From UBA11795 sp964652755 (GTDB lineage: Bacteria > Chloroflexota > Dehalococcoidia > Lucifugimonadales > UBA826): 13,066 bases of DNA. The notes below the pieces were generated by a model. That model made no database searches and had not been told where the DNA came from. It saw only the letters and a program-made list of their open reading frames with translations. The stretch's first letter is position 1. Each line of letters starts with the position of its first letter. The translations under genes were made by a program, and so were the position numbers. The stretch is from NCBI GenBank assembly GCA_964652755.1, contig CAZZBP010000060.1, positions 1 to 13,066 on the forward strand. The letters are read 5' to 3'. Shown piece after piece: positions 1-7,693 of this stretch.

Positions 1-173
1 CAGTGACGAGGCAATTTAGAGGCTGCCCATCACAATTGTACTCAAATTAAATCGTTGGACCGCCGGTATTGTGTCTGTAAGGCAAGGATGACGACCTCCA
101 CCAATTATGACTGCAGTGATATGGGAATCATAAACATCAAAAAACTCATAAGCGATTATCGAATTGAACTCAA

Positions 174-728
174 TCACTCTTGCAAAAGAGATCTGCTTCT
201 CCGGGGCTTGGCGAATTGCGTTTCATCAAGTGGTATTACTTCGTTCTGGTAGATCTGTACCCGAAATGAACGATAATCGGGAATATAGAGTCTACCTTTT
301 TCATCAATAGCCACCGAACGCGGGTTCCTCAATCTTTTCTGTACCTCTAAATCAGCCATATCTCTCAATCTGTTGGACCCGGCATTCGTAAGCATGTAAT
401 CTCGAGCGCATCTGGCCAGCGTTGCATCCCCAATAAATTCCTGTACGTACCTGCCCTCCTTATTGAAGAGCTGTACCCTGTCGTTTCCTGTGTCAGCTAC
501 AAATACGTCACCATATTTATCCACCGCTATTCCCGAGGGCCCATCAAGCATCCCCTTTCCATCTCCACTACTGCCAAAAGAAAATATAAATTCTCCATCC
601 GACCCAAACCTATTGATTCTGTCGTTGCCCCAATCAGAGACAAAAACATCGCCTGAGTCGTCCACGTCTATACCCCATGGCCTATTAAGTTCACCTGGCC
701 CATCTCCTTTATATTTGCCAGACAGGGA
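174..728 (-). pseudogene. NHL-repeat beta-propeller protein, 5'-truncated relic
   Basis: The reading frame encodes about three NHL blades: PWGIDVDDSGDVFVSDWGND, then GPSGIAVDKYGDVFVADTGND, then PRSVAIDEKGRLYIPDYRS. Each shows the PxGIAVD...GxVYVADxGNxR pattern of six-bladed NHL propellers, which usually bind ligands or partners outside the cytoplasm. The C-terminus looks natural (VQIYQNE followed by a short basic tail and TGA). Upstream the frame stays NHL-like (GDGPGELNRP) to about 719 and then meets TAG at 729-731. There is no ATG, signal peptide or ribosome site. A GTG at 665 is in frame but falls inside a blade. Whole proteins of this kind run to roughly 300 or more residues, so about half is missing. 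I read it as a C-terminal remnant; a domain fused to something unrecognised is less likely. Confidence 0.75.
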
Positions 729-871
729 CTATCACGGATACGTAGACTTTCACACAACTGCCCCTAACTCGGTTAAAGAGGATAGGTGGGCAGCAGAGAT
801 TGATTCCGAGGCTCGTGACGGGTTTGGGTTTATCCTGAAAAACAGAGCAACCGAGGTCCGATTTGACACGA

Positions 872-1407
872 TTGGAGGGAGGATGTGTAGTACGGTTAGC
901 ATGCGAACGGCCAGATCTAATGGGTTCTCGGGCAAGCGACACCATGGGGGTGTTCACATCCGAAAACGTATGACACGATAGAGCTCAAGTCTGGCAAACG
1001 CCAGGGGCCGGAGAAGATAGTGTATCCGCGATGATAAATGCAACACTTATAGAGACTATCCAGAGCTTCCACACTCTCGGTACAAGCGAGCCAATAGCCA
1101 AGAAAATGGCTCAGCAGTTAACCATGAATTGAGGAGGTGTGTTTTGGAGCTTTACAGATCTGCAGCCCAACCAGTCGTAGGAGATATCTTTGGCTCTCAT
1201 AAGAAAGCGGCCGTAAAGCCCAGTCTAGCTATCGTAGCAACAGAAGACCCATTCCCCGGCGGAGAACTACTTGCAAGAAAAGCTGCCGCTCGCGCCGGGG
1301 CAGAGGTGGGGGTCCTCAAGAATCAAGGACACTGGTGGATGTGCAGTGCACCTGAATTCGGGGCCCATCTAATTAATAGGTTTATTGGTAGAGTGAATAA
1401 AATTTAA
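872..1407 (+). pseudogene. alpha/beta-hydrolase relic, frameshifted
   Basis: The last part (1129-1407) is a clear C-terminal alpha/beta-hydrolase piece: ELYRSAAQP, then the acid-bearing strand LAIVATEDPFPGGE, then VLKNQGHWWM, where the His is the probable catalytic base. There is no ATG or ribosome site; the only start there is a TTG. Just upstream, one base out of frame, 979-1129 reads AQVWQTPGAGE and IAKKMAQQLTMN before TGA at 1130-1132. I recall this cap region as lying directly before ELYRSAAQP in this family, so a one-base frameshift near 1126 best explains the pair. Further upstream in the same frame ERPDLMGS (about 910-930) resembles the helix after the nucleophile elbow, but no GxSxG motif is visible and a TGA near 968 interrupts it. 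The C-terminal assignment is firm; the upstream extension is tentative. Confidence 0.6.
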
Positions 1408-1474
1408 ATCTGGCGATGCACTTTCGTCTATTAGAGAAACGACGCACTTTTAATGAAAGGTAGTGAGGTTAACA

Positions 1475-2368
1475 ATGGAATATCAGATCTGGCTTAATGG
1501 AGAGTTTGTAGAAAGAGACAAGGCAAATGTGAGTCTTCTCGATCGAGGGTTTAGGGTTGGTGATGTCGTATTTGACACATCTCGAACGTTTGACGGTAAG
1601 GTTTTCAGGTTGCGAGAGCACTTGGAGAGATTCTATAGATCCCTGAAGTATGTGAGGATTGACCCCCATATGACAATTGAAGAGATGGAGTTAACGACAC
1701 TAAATGTCGTAGAACGAAATGAAGAGTTAAGACGTAAGTACCAGGACGATTACATGATTAGTCAAATTGTCTCCGGCGGGGTAGGCCTGCGAGGGGATAA
1801 TCCGACTATAGCTATCATTATTGACCCGCTGGGAAGCCCACGATGGGCTCCTTCCTACAAATCAGGCGCCAATGTCGTGATCAGTAAAACCAGGAGTTAC
1901 TCCTCACAGAGTCTAGATCCTAAGGTGAAGCACTACAGCAGATTAAATTTTGTACTAGCTGAGCTTGAAGCAACAGATGTCGATCCTCAGGCCATTCCCT
2001 TGTTACTAGATCTGGACGGAAATGTAAGTGAAAGTATCGGTGCTAATTTTTTCATCGTTAGCCAAGGGCAATTAATTGTTCCAAAGACGGAAAGCACTTT
2101 GCAGGGCGTTTCTCGAATGACGATAATTGAGCTCGCAGAATCATTAGGTATACCCGTTTCAGAAGACAATATCCAACCCTACGATGTGTACACGGCTGAC
2201 GAAGCGTTCCTATGCAGTACCCCTTATTGCATTTTGCCCGTAGGCAATGTTGATGGTAGAAAAATAGGTGAACTTGCACCAGGACCCGTCACAAATCAAC
2301 TACTAGCAGCCTGGAGCGAAAAAGTAGGTGTGGACATCGTGGATCAACTTTCACGACTACCAAGATAG
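1475..2368 (+). CDS. class IV PLP-dependent aminotransferase (BCAT / D-amino-acid aminotransferase-like)
   Basis: Fold-type IV transaminase of 297 residues, close to the family's usual ~290-300. It transfers an amino group from an amino acid to a 2-oxo acid using PLP in the cytoplasm. Visible motifs: LLDRGFRVGDVVFDTSRTFD (21-40), HLERFYRS (49-56, phosphate-binding Arg region), the PLP lysine in K152-HYSRLNFVLAE, and the GNVSES-GANFF motif (182-193) with the conserved Glu186. The KH...RLN..LA pattern is nearer to D-amino-acid aminotransferase and aminodeoxychorismate lyase than to classical IlvE, so the substrate is uncertain. I chose ATG 1475 because GTGAGG ends 6 nt before it; the in-frame GTG at 1463 is part of that ribosome site. 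It is not in an obvious operon. Confidence 0.9.
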   Translation: MEYQIWLNGEFVERDKANVSLLDRGFRVGDVVFDTSRTFDGKVFRLREHLERFYRSLKYVRIDPHMTIEEMELTTLNVVERNEELRRKYQDDYMISQIVSGGVGLRGDNPTIAIIIDPLGSPRWAPSYKSGANVVISKTRSYSSQSLDPKVKHYSRLNFVLAELEATDVDPQAIPLLLDLDGNVSESIGANFFIVSQGQLIVPKTESTLQGVSRMTIIELAESLGIPVSEDNIQPYDVYTADEAFLCSTPYCILPVGNVDGRKIGELAPGPVTNQLLAAWSEKVGVDIVDQLSRLPR

Positions 2369-2511
2369 CAATAGAAAAATACATAGTTTGGTACAAGATG
2401 TACAAATTCTTAGAGAATTCTTAAGAACTCCGCAGGGGTTTCATAATTATGATTGTTTAATCTAAGTTTGCATTCCATTTGCCAGTGCTTACAAACGATA
2501 AGGAGTGGGGT

Positions 2512-2949
2512 ATGGCTTACCTCAGGAAATTAACAGCTACAAGAAACTTGATTTTGGGACTATTGATAGTTTTCTCTCTCATAGTTTCCCTTATAGGAAT
2601 CAATAGGATCTTCGCCGACGAAGGCGTCACAGATCCTTCCAACGAAGAACCCGTGAAGAAAGAACTCACTGGGCGAACTGGTGAACATAAAGCTAAATTA
2701 TTGGAAGGCATCCAGGCTAAGATTCAGGCTGCACTAAAAAGCGGTGAAATCACACAGGAACAAGCTGATGAAAAACTGCAATATCTCCAAAATTTACCCG
2801 AAAAAGGCTTCCGGCGTTGGCACAAGAAAACCCACAAAGACCCTGAAGACATAAAGGCCAAGATCCAGGCTGCACTCGAAAGTGGTGACATCACACAGAA
2901 ACAAGCTGATCTCATTCAAAATAAGCTTAAGAGAACTATTCTTCAATGA
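2512..2949 (+). CDS. small membrane-anchored or secreted protein with a duplicated helical repeat
   Basis: 145 residues. AAGGAG at 2500-2505, 6 nt before ATG 2512, fixes the start. Residues 13-34 form one hydrophobic segment (RNLILGLLIVFSLIVSLIGI) followed by IFADEG, so it is either a signal peptide or an N-terminal anchor. The rest is charged and predicted helical. It holds a duplicated unit of about 27 residues, AKIQAALKSGEITQEQAD (69-86) and AKIQAALESGDITQKQAD (115-132), with a basic linker RRWHKKTHK between. The SGxITQxQAD pattern resembles DUF2680-like and other short-linear-domain surface proteins. The function is unknown. The two units are also nearly identical as DNA, so the duplication is fairly recent or under conversion. 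A CaiB relic follows directly. Confidence 0.8.
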   Translation: MAYLRKLTATRNLILGLLIVFSLIVSLIGINRIFADEGVTDPSNEEPVKKELTGRTGEHKAKLLEGIQAKIQAALKSGEITQEQADEKLQYLQNLPEKGFRRWHKKTHKDPEDIKAKIQAALESGDITQKQADLIQNKLKRTILQ

Positions 2950-2965
2950 TCAGAATGGAAGTCTA

Positions 2966-3140
2966 AGACGCGAACATCCGGAATGGGGTAAATTTAAACA
3001 CACTGGAATAGCTGCGCATTTCTCAGAAACACCAGCACGTATCACCCGCGGAGTTGCCCATTGGGGGAGCATAACAACGAATTTTCTCAGGCCTTCTTGG
3101 ATTGAACCAATAACATGTAAATCATCTTATGGAAACCAAA
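2966..3140 (+). pseudogene. CaiB/BaiF CoA-transferase family III, C-terminal relic
   Basis: Frame 1 reads REHPEWGKFKHTGIAAHFSE followed by TPARITRGVA, the typical family III tail in which a HPxxG block leads to FSxTPxxxRRxAP. The expected continuation, PLLGEHNxEVL, appears one base out of frame at 3058-3102 as PLGEHNNEFSQAFLD. It then hits TGA at 3103-3105 and TAA at 3118-3120, with TNNM and IILWKP after them matching the normal end of such proteins. So there is at least one frameshift and two stops, and roughly 350 upstream residues are absent. Family members move CoA between carboxylic acids; formyl-CoA:oxalate CoA-transferase is one. The fragment is too short to assign a substrate. Confidence 0.65.
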
Positions 3141-3334
3141 GTTATAGCCTAGTCGCTGGTGGATATTCTACGTTTTTCCCAACAACCATCAATAGTCAGA
3201 CGACCTACCTAGGCCTGCTAATTTCCTTCCAAAGTCAAAATGGGTACTATACGAATATAGGATCATCTTGATTGTTCTACAGTATCATTGTAACGAACAA
3301 TGTTCACAAAATTCAGAAAGGAGATTTGGATAAA

Positions 3335-4060
3335 ATGGCTGACAAAAAGCCTTTAAAACAACGAATTAATGAAGGGGAAATAATAATCGGAGCCATAGTT
3401 GGATGGGACACTAGCAGTGATCGTCTTAAAGAGATTCTAGATCAGTACCCCTACGATTTTTTCTCTCTTGATAGTCAACATTCTCCATTTTCAGAAGAAA
3501 AGCTTGTAGATTTTTGTAATATGGCCGACGAAGTTGGTGCAGACATGCATTTCCGGATCAAGCACACCCGGCATTCGTACCTCATTGGTAACATCCTAGA
3601 TTTAGGTCCAACGTTGATAGAAGTTCCTCAAGTTGAAAACGAAGCTACTGTTGATGAGTCGATAGAGCATTTTTATTTCCCGCCGGTTGCCAGGAGAAGT
3701 TGGATTGGAGGAGCTTCTAGGGGTTTCGGGGAACGCGGGACCGACCGCATTGCATATGCAAACTGGTGGAACACGTACGGGATACTATGGATGCAAATCG
3801 AGTCGATTAACGCAGTATCCGACGTGAGAAAAATTGCAAAACCAGGAGTTGATTGTGTTTCCTGGGGACCCGCAGATTTAAGTTTCAGTAGAGAATCCAA
3901 TCCAGAACATCCGTTCCTAACTGATGAAGACTGTGTCAAATATGTTGTTAACCAGCTAGAAGGAACTGGCGTCAGGCTCGCCTATAGAAGCTATGATCCA
4001 GCTTTAAGGGACAACTATATCGACATGGGAGCTACTGTACTCCTGGAGATACCAAAGTAG
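3335..4060 (+). CDS. HpcH/HpaI-family aldolase
   Basis: 241 residues, near the family's ~250. Members are class II, metal-dependent aldolases that cleave 4-hydroxy-2-oxo acids to pyruvate (or a related oxo acid) and an aldehyde. The family's key residues are in place: His49 in FSLDSQHSPF (general base position), Arg74 in HFRIK (oxo-acid binding), and metal ligands Glu156 in WMQIES and Asp181 in WGPADLSF. The VPQVEN strand (98-103) stands where the family has the Pro-[MQ]-[VI]-Glu stretch. The start is ATG 3335 with AGAAAGGAG at 3315-3323. The 11-nt gap is rather long, and TTG 3326 lies too close to that site to use it. The substrate cannot be read from sequence; 4-hydroxy-2-oxoglutarate or aromatic-pathway intermediates are possible. 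Confidence 0.88.
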   Translation: MADKKPLKQRINEGEIIIGAIVGWDTSSDRLKEILDQYPYDFFSLDSQHSPFSEEKLVDFCNMADEVGADMHFRIKHTRHSYLIGNILDLGPTLIEVPQVENEATVDESIEHFYFPPVARRSWIGGASRGFGERGTDRIAYANWWNTYGILWMQIESINAVSDVRKIAKPGVDCVSWGPADLSFSRESNPEHPFLTDEDCVKYVVNQLEGTGVRLAYRSYDPALRDNYIDMGATVLLEIPK

Positions 4061-4304
4061 GATCAGTTCTAACTACCTAAGTCAGCGCCGGGTAAGTTTC
4101 GACTGGAGACAGGGCCCCAAACATTATTGTTATCAGGCCCAACCGATTGTAGCAATAATCCGGCACCAAAATACTTACAGAATCTCCTTAAGTCAATCCG
4201 TGAATATTTTTTCTTCTCCTTCCTGCAATGCGTTCATGCCGATTATGAAAGCATCGTCATCAGGCGAGGGATGATCAGGATGAATACTGTCGGACCTCAC
4301 CCAG

Positions 4305-4422
4305 ATGCTCAGAGTTCCCGTTCGCAACTCCGAGCATTACGATTACGAGGGTGACCCTGCGTCTCAAGAACTTGAGACTTTGATGACAAAGTTAGAGGCG
4401 AACGTAAATTTACTCGTTCGCC
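4305..4422 (+). ncRNA. candidate structured RNA: run of tandem hairpins
   Basis: Four strong stem-loops follow one another. (1) 4305-4337: 12-nt arms ATGCTCAGAGTT / AACTCCGAGCAT, 11 pairs with one A-C mismatch and a 9-nt loop. (2) 4361-4378: GTCTCAAG-AA-CTTGAGAC. (3) 4377-4392: ACTTTG-ATGA-CAAAGT. (4) 4397-4422: GGCGAACG, 10-nt loop, CGTTCGCC. A short palindrome AGGGTGACCCT lies at 4348-4358. The last stem precedes a T-rich tract only on the + strand, which suggests transcription rightwards. A 46-codon frame (ATG 4305 to TGA 4443-4445, MLRVPVRNSEHYDYEG...) covers the same bases, but it lacks a ribosome site and runs through every stem. I prefer a small RNA or a decayed structured element. I do not recognise a known class. 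Confidence 0.4.
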
Positions 4423-4432
4423 TACTATTTTT
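4397..4432 (+). terminator. intrinsic terminator candidate
   Basis: A perfect 8-bp stem GGCGAACG / CGTTCGCC with a 10-nt loop is followed by TACTATTTTT. The T tract starts a few bases after the stem, so it is good but not textbook. It would end transcripts coming from the aldolase or from a small RNA within 4061-4396. In the other direction no T tract follows. Confidence 0.5.
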
Positions 4433-4530
4433 CAAAGGCGAATGAAATTACACACCTAAACGGCGACGTCATTATAAATACCTGGAATAGCACCCTTAGC
4501 TTCACCTCTATTCACATAGGTTGTAGGTTG

Positions 4531-5640
4531 CTAGTTTTCGACGAACCCAAATCTTTCGATACTAAACGGTGCTAGTCGGGAGCAGTCACCAGTTGCCACG
4601 TATTTTGCCATTAGTTCTGCGGTACACGGGCTACACATTATTCCGACATGATCATGCCCTGATGCAAGGCTCACACCAAACCAGCCAGGTAGAGGTCCAA
4701 GAATTGGCATTCCGTCAGGTGTTCCCGGTCTGATACCAGCAGAGGCAGAAACAAATGCTGCGTCATGCAGGATTGGAAATACCTCTTTCGCTTTTACAAC
4801 CATTTGGGAAATAGCTTCACCTGTTACGACTTGATCAAAATAACCTTCTTCTCTAGTAGCAGCAGAAAGTACGGAGCCATCCTTCTGAGGCACTATGCCC
4901 TGCACCGTGCTTTTGGGTAGAAATCCAGATTTGCGAAGAAGTATTCGCTGTCCTTTAATCGGCCGAACTGGAATCAAATAAGGCAGCCAGCGTTGAACAA
5001 TACCACTCCAAGGACCTGCGCAAATGATTGTGTGATCAGCATGGTAAATTCCTGTGTGAGTTCTGATTCCGATAACTTTGTCTTTGTTAATCTCTAATCC
5101 CATCACCTCGACGTCCTCAAAAAACCTGGCTCCTAGCCTGGTCGCTGCATGTGCCAGAGCATTGACGAACGATACTCCCACAATGCTTCCGTCCCTGGGC
5201 GAGAATACGCCACCCACGGCTTTTTCAGTTATTTCAGGTTCCCTATTATTAAGTTCCTTCCGGTCAATCCATCTAACCCCAATTCCAAGCTCTTTTTGCC
5301 ATTTAAGGTTGTCCAGTAAAACGGCGTCATCAATTTCATCAAACAGCACTTTAACAGCCCCTGTTTGTTGAAACTCGGGATCAATCCCTGCTTCTTCAAG
5401 CTCTTTAACTAAATTGGGGAATATTTCCAAACTTCGCATTCCCAACTGGAAATAAGGATCTGGTGTTTGGGCAATGTGCCATATAGGTCCTATCATTCCG
5501 GCTGTCGCACCAGAGGCACCTGAAGCCAATCTATTCTTTTCAAACACTGTGCAATTGATCCCCATTTTAGAAAGCTGGTAAGCAATAGCACACCCGATTA
5601 CGCCACCTCCAACAATTGCCACATCCGTGCTTTGATTCAA
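4531..5640 (-). CDS. FAD-dependent oxidoreductase, glycine oxidase / D-amino-acid oxidase (DAO) family
   Basis: Flavin amine oxidase of the DAO fold (ThiO / DadA / sarcosine-oxidase relatives), about 369 residues, the usual length. An N-terminal Rossmann motif VAIVGGGVIGCAIAYQL binds FAD, with Glu in VFEK at the end of the second strand contacting ribose, then SGASGATAGMIGP. The middle has the AGPWSG motif. The C-terminal part carries SAGIRPGTPDGMPILGPLPG (Arg expected to hold the substrate carboxylate) and SLASGHDHVGIM. It should oxidise a small amine such as glycine, sarcosine or a D-amino acid to imine or oxo acid. The start is probably TTG 5640: AAGGTGG at 5652-5646 sits 5 nt before it, while the GTG at 5649 lies inside that ribosome site. 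It is divergent from the EamA gene and convergent with the hairpin region. Confidence 0.88.
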   Translation of the reverse strand: MNQSTDVAIVGGGVIGCAIAYQLSKMGINCTVFEKNRLASGASGATAGMIGPIWHIAQTPDPYFQLGMRSLEIFPNLVKELEEAGIDPEFQQTGAVKVLFDEIDDAVLLDNLKWQKELGIGVRWIDRKELNNREPEITEKAVGGVFSPRDGSIVGVSFVNALAHAATRLGARFFEDVEVMGLEINKDKVIGIRTHTGIYHADHTIICAGPWSGIVQRWLPYLIPVRPIKGQRILLRKSGFLPKSTVQGIVPQKDGSVLSAATREEGYFDQVVTGEAISQMVVKAKEVFPILHDAAFVSASAGIRPGTPDGMPILGPLPGWFGVSLASGHDHVGIMCSPCTAELMAKYVATGDCSRLAPFSIERFGFVEN

Positions 5641-5678
5641 TATGTCCACCTTAAACGTCTGTATTAAACATTTTGGCG

Positions 5679-5710
5679 AGTACCAACTACCGGCAGTACC
5701 AACTTGTCAA
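5679..5710 (-). promoter_or_regulatory. tandem 10-mer and TTGACA upstream of the flavoprotein gene
   Basis: AGTACCAACT occurs at 5679-5688 and again, exactly, at 5695-5704, a 16-nt period. Read on the minus strand, a perfect TTGACA (5710-5705) lies directly before the pair and the flavoprotein start is about 40 nt downstream. No matching -10 box is visible at 17 nt, so promoter use is uncertain; the repeats could be an operator. Confidence 0.35.
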
Positions 5711-5854
5711 AAGAATACTGAAGGCAGAAAAGGCAGGATACAAGTGAAAGTTTTCAACCTTAACCTCAACATCTTAATTTCCTCGGTCTGTAACTACCTA
5801 GCAGTTAGGAATTACTCTTTCATGTCCCACCAGACCGCAGAGCCGAAGTGACTT

Positions 5855-6766
5855 ATGGCAAACCATTATCCCAATGCTAGACTTTGTCCCATGACTTCAC
5901 TTGCACTCACTCTGGTACTGCTAGCGTCGGTTGCCCACTCAAGCTGGAACTTCCTGCTGAAGCGATCGGAAGACAATGAAGTCTTCATCTGGGGCCTGCT
6001 GGTTGCAGCCAGTGTACTACTGGCTCCGTTGGGCGTGATACTGGCCTGGCAAAATCCTATAGAGCCGGTGGGTTGGTGGTTCGTTACGGCAACCATAGTA
6101 CTGCATATACTTTACTTCGGGTTGCTGGGCCGCAGCTACACTGAAGGTGATCTTTCTCTGGTCTATCCTATTGCCAGAGGCATGGGACCTATGTTGGTAC
6201 CAATCCTGGCCGTAGTATTCCTCGGCGAAACCATTGCCACTTCAGCAATTGCCGGTATCGCTGTAATAGTTGCTGGCATATATACCGTTTCTTGGTGGGG
6301 GAATTTCCGCCGGCTGGCCCGACATCCCTTGGACTTATTCAGGAATCCCGGTACCCGATTCGCAATCCTAACTGGCTTCACAATTGCCGCCTACACTATT
6401 ATAGACAAGGGTGGTGTCCGTCACGTCCAACCTTTTCTCTACATGTATCTGATGACCTTAGGTTCAGCTATAGGCCTATTCCCATACGTCCTGGCTAAAC
6501 GAAAACTCAACGTAATCAGGCACGAATTACGCCACAATTTGGTTGCTATCTTGGTAGCAGGCGGCCTCACGTTTTTGGCCTATGGGCTGGTGCTAACGGC
6601 CTTCTCCCTTTCCCGTGTGAGTTACGTCGCTCCAGCTCGAGAGATAGGAATCGTCGTCACTGTACTCATAGGAACCCTGGTTCTGAAAGAGCCGTTCGGA
6701 GCGGGCCGCTTACTAGGCTCCGTTATGATAGTTGCCGGCCTCCTCCTAATCGCCCTGTCTCCATAG
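5855..6766 (+). CDS. EamA-family (DMT superfamily) membrane transporter
   Basis: 303 residues with about ten hydrophobic helices (approximately 15-30, 43-63, 74-92, 109-123, 128-147, 168-186, 193-212, 229-250, 263-277, 283-301), the two-times-five arrangement of EamA proteins. Both halves show the family signature at the fourth helix: LSLVYPIARGMGPMLVPILA with VFLGE in the first, and RVSYVAPAREIGIVVTVLIG with LVLKEP in the second. Such proteins exchange small metabolites or amino acids across the inner membrane; the substrate cannot be read. ATG 5855 is used, with only a weak GAAGTG before it. ATG 5891 (MTSLALTLVLLAS) would give the more typical N-terminus but also lacks a ribosome site. Two hand-counted 60-nt stretches are 55-58% G+C, well above its left-hand neighbours. 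Confidence 0.88.
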   Translation: MANHYPNARLCPMTSLALTLVLLASVAHSSWNFLLKRSEDNEVFIWGLLVAASVLLAPLGVILAWQNPIEPVGWWFVTATIVLHILYFGLLGRSYTEGDLSLVYPIARGMGPMLVPILAVVFLGETIATSAIAGIAVIVAGIYTVSWWGNFRRLARHPLDLFRNPGTRFAILTGFTIAAYTIIDKGGVRHVQPFLYMYLMTLGSAIGLFPYVLAKRKLNVIRHELRHNLVAILVAGGLTFLAYGLVLTAFSLSRVSYVAPAREIGIVVTVLIGTLVLKEPFGAGRLLGSVMIVAGLLLIALSP

Positions 6767-7283
6767 GGCTGAGCATCCATCCTAGGTCGGAAATAGCACT
6801 TTTACAGAGACTCAAACCCGCACATATTGCATTACTGTAAGGGTCCGTTCAAGGCGTAATCGTCTTGCGAAGATCAAAAGGGTCTGAGACTGCATCAGGC
6901 ACCTAATAAAAAATACCGCGTGTGATTTGAATGTACCTTTCGCTACATCTGACTCCCGTGAAGTCAAGCCATAGTATCCTCTAAAGCACTGTTATGTCGT
7001 TCACCAGGCTTTGTTTGCTTCATTATGAGCGACTTCTCAAGTACCTGCGAGCGGGATCTCTTTCGCAAATGGATATAGAGATTCCACGAACCCTTTGTCC
7101 GGCCTCGGTGCTCCCCAAGGTGTTCGGCTCGTTCAAGATTTATTCCTTCGAATATAAGGCAGGGTTGCCAATGAAGGCATTTATTCGGTATTTTCGCAAT
7201 CATCGAATATGTAGCTTGCCTCTAGAAAGGTTGATAGGGCAAACTGTTTCAGCAAAATGAAACCATCAGCAGAGGAGCAGATA
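6767..7283. other. 517-nt stretch without a convincing gene
   Basis: I find no family motif on either strand. An 88-codon + frame (6994-7260) and a 79-codon minus frame (6964-7203) overlap each other, have no ribosome site, and show no recognisable domain. A small inverted repeat ATGTA...TACAT lies near 6930-6950. The stretch may be decayed coding DNA like other gaps in this window, but no parent gene can be named. Confidence 0.5.
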
Positions 7284-7577
7284 ATGCTTTTTCATATAAC
7301 AGCACAACATGACCACACTACTTGCGGATTCGTTACGGATGGAAAAGATACAATGAAATCCAGGAGTGCATGGGTGGAGGGCAGCGATAAAGTGAAAGTC
7401 CTAGGGGCATGGGGGTACCAGACATCTCACACACTATTTGGAATCGTTGAGGCCGATGCTTATGAAGACATCGCCGAACATTTCGAATACCACCTAGGTT
7501 TAGGACCTGTAGAGGTTCTTCCAATTCTCGATTTGATCCAGCGCCGCAGGGATTTGGGTTTCTGGGGTCAGATCTAG
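7284..7577 (+). CDS. small DUF3303-like domain protein
   Basis: 97 residues. GAGGAG at 7272-7277, 6 nt before ATG 7284, favours this start over the in-frame ATG 7257. The protein opens MLFHITAQHDHTTC and has WVEGSDKVKVLGAWGY, HTLFGIVEADAYEDIAEHF, then LGLGPVEVLPILDL. This is the dimeric alpha/beta-barrel (muconolactone-isomerase-like) layout of DUF3303 and related small proteins, with the substrate-like cavity lined by the initial His/Asp/His residues. The biochemical role of the family is not known. It is 116 nt upstream of oxc on the same strand, so it may be cotranscribed, but a possible promoter lies between. Family recognition is by recalled resemblance and is moderately firm. Confidence 0.75.
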   Translation: MLFHITAQHDHTTCGFVTDGKDTMKSRSAWVEGSDKVKVLGAWGYQTSHTLFGIVEADAYEDIAEHFEYHLGLGPVEVLPILDLIQRRRDLGFWGQI

Positions 7578-7613
7578 GGGGAAATGTACAGAAGTGTGGG
7601 CATAATTATTCTT

Positions 7614-7642
7614 TCGACATTTAGAACCATTTAGATTATTTT
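7614..7642 (+). promoter_or_regulatory. possible sigma-70-type promoter for oxc
   Basis: TCGACA (7614-7619, five of six to TTGACA), a 17-nt spacer and TATTTT (7637-7642, four of six to TATAAT) lie about 50 nt before the oxc start. It is a weak match read by eye in AT-rich DNA. Confidence 0.25.
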
Positions 7643-7693
7643 TGTCTCACTTACAAAGGAACGTAAATGACATATTTCTCATAGGGGGAAGAG

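Noticed and set aside
16..177. A 53-codon minus-strand frame whose GTG overlaps the NHL stop (GTGA), as in a coupled gene pair
   Set aside because: The upstream gene is itself a relic, the product (ITAVIIGGGRHPCLTD...) matches no family I know, and GTGA overlaps arise by chance.
463..981. 172-codon + strand frame across the NHL relic and the hydrolase relic
   Set aside because: Its first half is the antisense shadow of NHL coding. The 740-900 part (WAAEIDSEARDGFGFILKNR) looks protein-like but I cannot name a family and there is no start signal of its own.
2882..3271. 129-codon + strand frame after the repeat protein
   Set aside because: It starts inside the repeat gene in another frame. Its meaningful part is the CaiB relic, and the rest follows a frameshift.
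4061..4304. Inverted repeats ATTATTG (4123-4129) / CAATAAT (4153-4159) and GGGCC / GGCCC as extra parts of the structured RNA
   Set aside because: The two pairings exclude each other in part, arms are short and loops long; not strong enough to extend the element.
4305..4445. 46-codon small protein MLRVPVRNSEHYDYEG...
   Set aside because: It has no ribosome site and runs through every hairpin, including the terminator stem. Kept only as an alternative to the structured-RNA reading.
6994..7260. 88-codon frame overlapping the ATG at 7257 by 4 nt
   Set aside because: No ribosome site, no domain, and the DUF3303-like gene has a better start at 7284, so the overlap has no meaning.
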